Source of the DNA: Hedera helix
Taxonomy: Eukaryota; Streptophyta; Magnoliopsida; Apiales; Araliaceae
Length of the DNA: 64,000 bases
Assembly (NCBI GenBank): GCA_947179155.2
Contig: OX359265.1
Coordinates: 60,173,754-60,237,753 of the forward strand
Direction: 5' to 3'
Positions 61,246 to 64,000 of the stretch are shown piece after piece (positions within the stretch are counted from its first letter, which is position 1; every line of letters starts with the position of its first letter). Position numbers and translations under genes: made by a program. The notes under the pieces are model-generated. The model searched no databases and was not told the origin of the DNA. It saw nothing but the letters and a program-made list of their open reading frames with translations.

Positions 61246-61880
61246 TAAAACCACTGGACGCACCGGAATTTTGAATCGGGAGGGACTAAAGTATTTAAGA
61301 ATAAAATTTAATATAGTTAATATTATTTAAAAATATATATAAATAAAATCTTATACTCTAAATTTTATATTAATACTTATTTGAATAACGAAATTTATCT
61401 TTAAATAAAATTATAAATAATATATTAAAATGTACAATATCAAAGAGTGATAAGAATTTTTTATTTATAAATTATATAAAGACTACAACAAAATATTTTT
61501 CATTTATATGTTAGACCTTAAAGGAGGGTAAGAACTAAGACGTGTCAAAACTTGTACCCAACCGCAGGTTCACTTTTAGTATTACATACAAATAAATAAT
61601 TATATTGACATAATTTATAATTTCTAATATATATAGTATAATTCTAATTAATTTATATAAATTAACTCTAAAGATATAAATTATTAAAATTAATAAAGTG
61701 TCGGAGAGAGAATATGTAGTGAAAAAATGTGTGATAGATGATATTTAAGAAAAAATATAAACAAAGACTAAAAAAATATAATATCAAAAAATAAAAAATA
61801 GATGTTTGACTATATACTAATTAAAAAAATAAAATTGGAGTGGGGTCATGGCCCACCCCGACTATATGTAGTGGCGGCTG
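61246..61880. repeat. Degenerate dispersed repeat, possibly non-autonomous DNA transposon
   Basis: The segment runs from ACGCACCGGAATTTTGAATC through a long A/T-rich middle to GGGGTCATGGCCCACCCCGA and TAGTGGCGGC. This layout (GGGAGGG start, GGCCATGGCCC-like end) is common in hAT-like non-autonomous elements. The ends do not pair cleanly here. Confidence 0.35.
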
Positions 61881-62227
61881 CTTAAAATAAGATTGCTCCA
61901 ACCGGAAAACAAACAGAAAATGAAGACTAAAATTTGTTTTGGGGGGCATTTTCTGGTCATCGACATTTGGAAAACAAATCATACCGAACATCATAATTTA
62001 TTATCTTCTTTAATTTGTTTTTGGATTATCTAATGTTCAAACAAATTTTTTTTAATCAGCTAACCGACCTCAATTTTCTAATGCTCAAATATACTATATG
62101 CCTTAATTAGTTTTAATAATTAAATGTAAAGCGTTAAGGGGTTCCTGTCAAAATCAATTTATCAATATATTTATTTTGACTATCCAATAATTTTAAATTA
62201 AGTAGTGATATATGCATATTCTAATGT

Positions 62228-62452
62228 TACGTTTGGATCGAATGAATTGAATGAGTAAAAATAGAATAGATAAGGAAATAGAATGGTGAGTGTTTAATTT
62301 CAGTTAAAATGAGTCATTCTATATTCTCCTCCAATAAATAAAATACATAAATTTGAGAGAAATGAGAATGGTTAATTCTATTCTAATAGAGCAACTAAAT
62401 ATAATTTTTCTCATCAGTCCATTCTCACATTCATTTCTTCAATCTAAACGTA
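62228..62452. mobile_element. MITE with about 30-bp inverted repeats
   Basis: The left end TACGTTTGGATCGAATGAAT pairs with the complement of the right end, TACGTTTAGATTGAAGAAAT. Both continue into GAATG-type sequence. It is about 225 bp with no coding capacity. The target duplication is unclear. Confidence 0.65.
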
Positions 62453-63532
62453 GCATAAATTGATTGTTACACATCTTTATTTATTAAAAAGACAATATTA
62501 CTGATAATTAATAAGAAATCAATTAATATATTTATCACTTGTTTATTTTGATTGAAAGTTTTTTTGTTTTTTTTTAAAAAAGGCTAAATAATTTTCTATT
62601 TTCGTTGAATCTTAAATTTTTGTAAATTTATTTCGAGTCAAAGTAAAATCATTTGAATTATATGAATCAATAGATTATATTATGGGTGTTTTAATAAAAT
62701 AGCAAGATAAATTATATATCATGTCTTAAGAACACGAAGGTTTACCCCTATAAACCTTTTTAATTTTTTCTAATATTTTATGAGTTCTAATCTTTATTCA
62801 AAATTTCAGTAAATTATATTATAAAATATCTCAAACAAAAAAAATAATGCTATTACGTAAAATTGTAAAAAGATAACAAATTTTATATATTAGTTCAATT
62901 TTATATATCATTGAAAATTAAGTTCTGACTAACTAAGTGTATATACCTTATATCTTATAAATATGGTGCATAACAAAATTAAGGCAAAATAGATAAAGAG
63001 TTAATGGCTAATTTATTTTAGGTATAAGGTATATTAAGAGTTATATACTCTCTTTAACATATTTGGGTATGCAACGTTATTTTAAGGTGTGCATATATCA
63101 ACGCCCTTTTAAATTTTAAATTGGCATTAAAGATTAGAGCACTTTTATAAAATGTTAACTTTATAAGGGCCTTAGGGTTGCATGGAATTATTTTCTTAAG
63201 AAAATTATAAAAGAAAAATAATTTGTATGTCGATAAATTTATGATAAAATTGGAATGTGGGTATGTGGCCTACGTTAAACTATAAGCGATAAAATAAATT
63301 AAAGTGAATCATTTTTAATTTTCTCATATCTCATGTATCCACAAATATCAATATTTATAATTCATATAAATTTATCGTGATATATAACAACACTTTTTAT
63401 ACAAATTATTATCGTAATTGAAATTATTGTAGAGATAAAAACATTTGACGAGGTTTAATATAAATAAGACAAAATCGTCATTTAACCAAATTTTAGAAAT
63501 GATCCTTCAACCTAAAATTTAGCATTAAATCC

Positions 63533-63573
<41 letters not shown>

Positions 63574-64000
63574 CACAAAATAGTCTCTCAACTCTAAAAG
63601 TTAAAAATGGTCCTACAACCCTAAAATGTAGGAATATAAACCTAAAATTTAGTAAAAAAAACTATTTTTCATCTGTTATTTAATTTCAAATCTTTTCATT
63701 TACATTCTTACTATCATAATTATTTATTTATCAATATCTCTTATTCTTATATATATATTTTAATTTAGTTAGTACTTTTTAAAATTCATATTATTGATAA
63801 CAATAATATTTTATTATATAATAATTTTTTTTATTAAATTATATAAGTATATGTTAGTAATAGTACTTGTATTTATGTTTATCCGCTATTTGATTTAATA
63901 ATGACAAAGAAATTAATGTATATGTATGAACAAGTAAGAATTATACAATTCATATAAAAGATTATATGTAAAAGGACTTATAAATCAAATTTATTAAATT
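62453..64000. other. AT-rich intergenic DNA at the window edge
   Basis: It includes a (TA)n microsatellite at 63538-63571 and short repeated phrases (CCTAAAATTTAG, CCTAAAATGTAG). No gene, RNA or complete element is recognised. Confidence 0.5.

Noticed and set aside
1..64000. CRISPR arrays, rRNA, tRNA, bacterial operons or integrated virus
   Set aside because: No regularly spaced repeats, no cloverleaf or rRNA sequence and no viral protein motifs were seen.

Overview
This window is nuclear DNA from a flowering plant, most likely a eudicot. Genes have many GT-AG introns, intergenic DNA is very AT-rich, and there are Stowaway-type MITEs, LTR-retrotransposon remains and microsatellites. The protein families are plant-specific or plant-typed: GTE bromodomain protein, ABCG half transporter, trichome-birefringence-like acyltransferase, CLE peptide precursors, plant mitochondrial malate dehydrogenase and IPT9-type tRNA isopentenyltransferase. 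The species cannot be named from the sequence alone.

Layout, left to right. 43-225: last exon of a DJ-1 family gene (+). 3.1-8.65 kb: receptor-like cytoplasmic kinase of the CRPK1 type (+), six coding exons and a spliced 5' leader whose first intron holds a striking foldback. 10.3-12.2 kb: single-exon ABCG10-like transporter (-). 16.05-19.2 kb: six-exon NUMOD3-motif coiled-coil protein (-). 20.3-27.7 kb: repeat-rich, with a foldback, a 3.9-kb solo LTR with a perfect 5-bp target duplication, and a decayed xylan O-acetyltransferase-like (TBL) pseudogene (-). 28.9-37.4 kb: IPT9, 11 exons, 463 aa (+). 40.1-43.5 kb: mitochondrial malate dehydrogenase, 7 exons, 352 aa (+). 45.2-49.4 kb: gene-poor, with MITE, LTR and segmental-duplication remains. 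50.2-52.6 kb: GTE bromodomain protein, 689 aa (-). 54.0-55.6 kb: glycosyltransferase pseudogene (+). 56.55-56.82 kb and 58.95-59.18 kb: two CLE peptide precursors (-), the first with a one-base frameshift in a homopolymer. 59.5-64 kb: AT-rich DNA with MITE-like repeats and no gene I can support.

Two blocks look collinear with Arabidopsis as I remember its gene numbers. DJ-1, ABCG10, NUMOD3-like and mMDH resemble AT1G53280 to AT1G53240. GTE, glycosyltransferase and CLE resemble AT1G73150, AT1G73160 and AT1G73165. The genes do not form a pathway. The main interest is the CLE pair beside a dying glycosyltransferase, the foldbacks that could give small RNAs, and the record of transposon insertion and excision. 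Exon coordinates were derived by hand from splice signals, frame continuity and family protein sequence. No database search was run.
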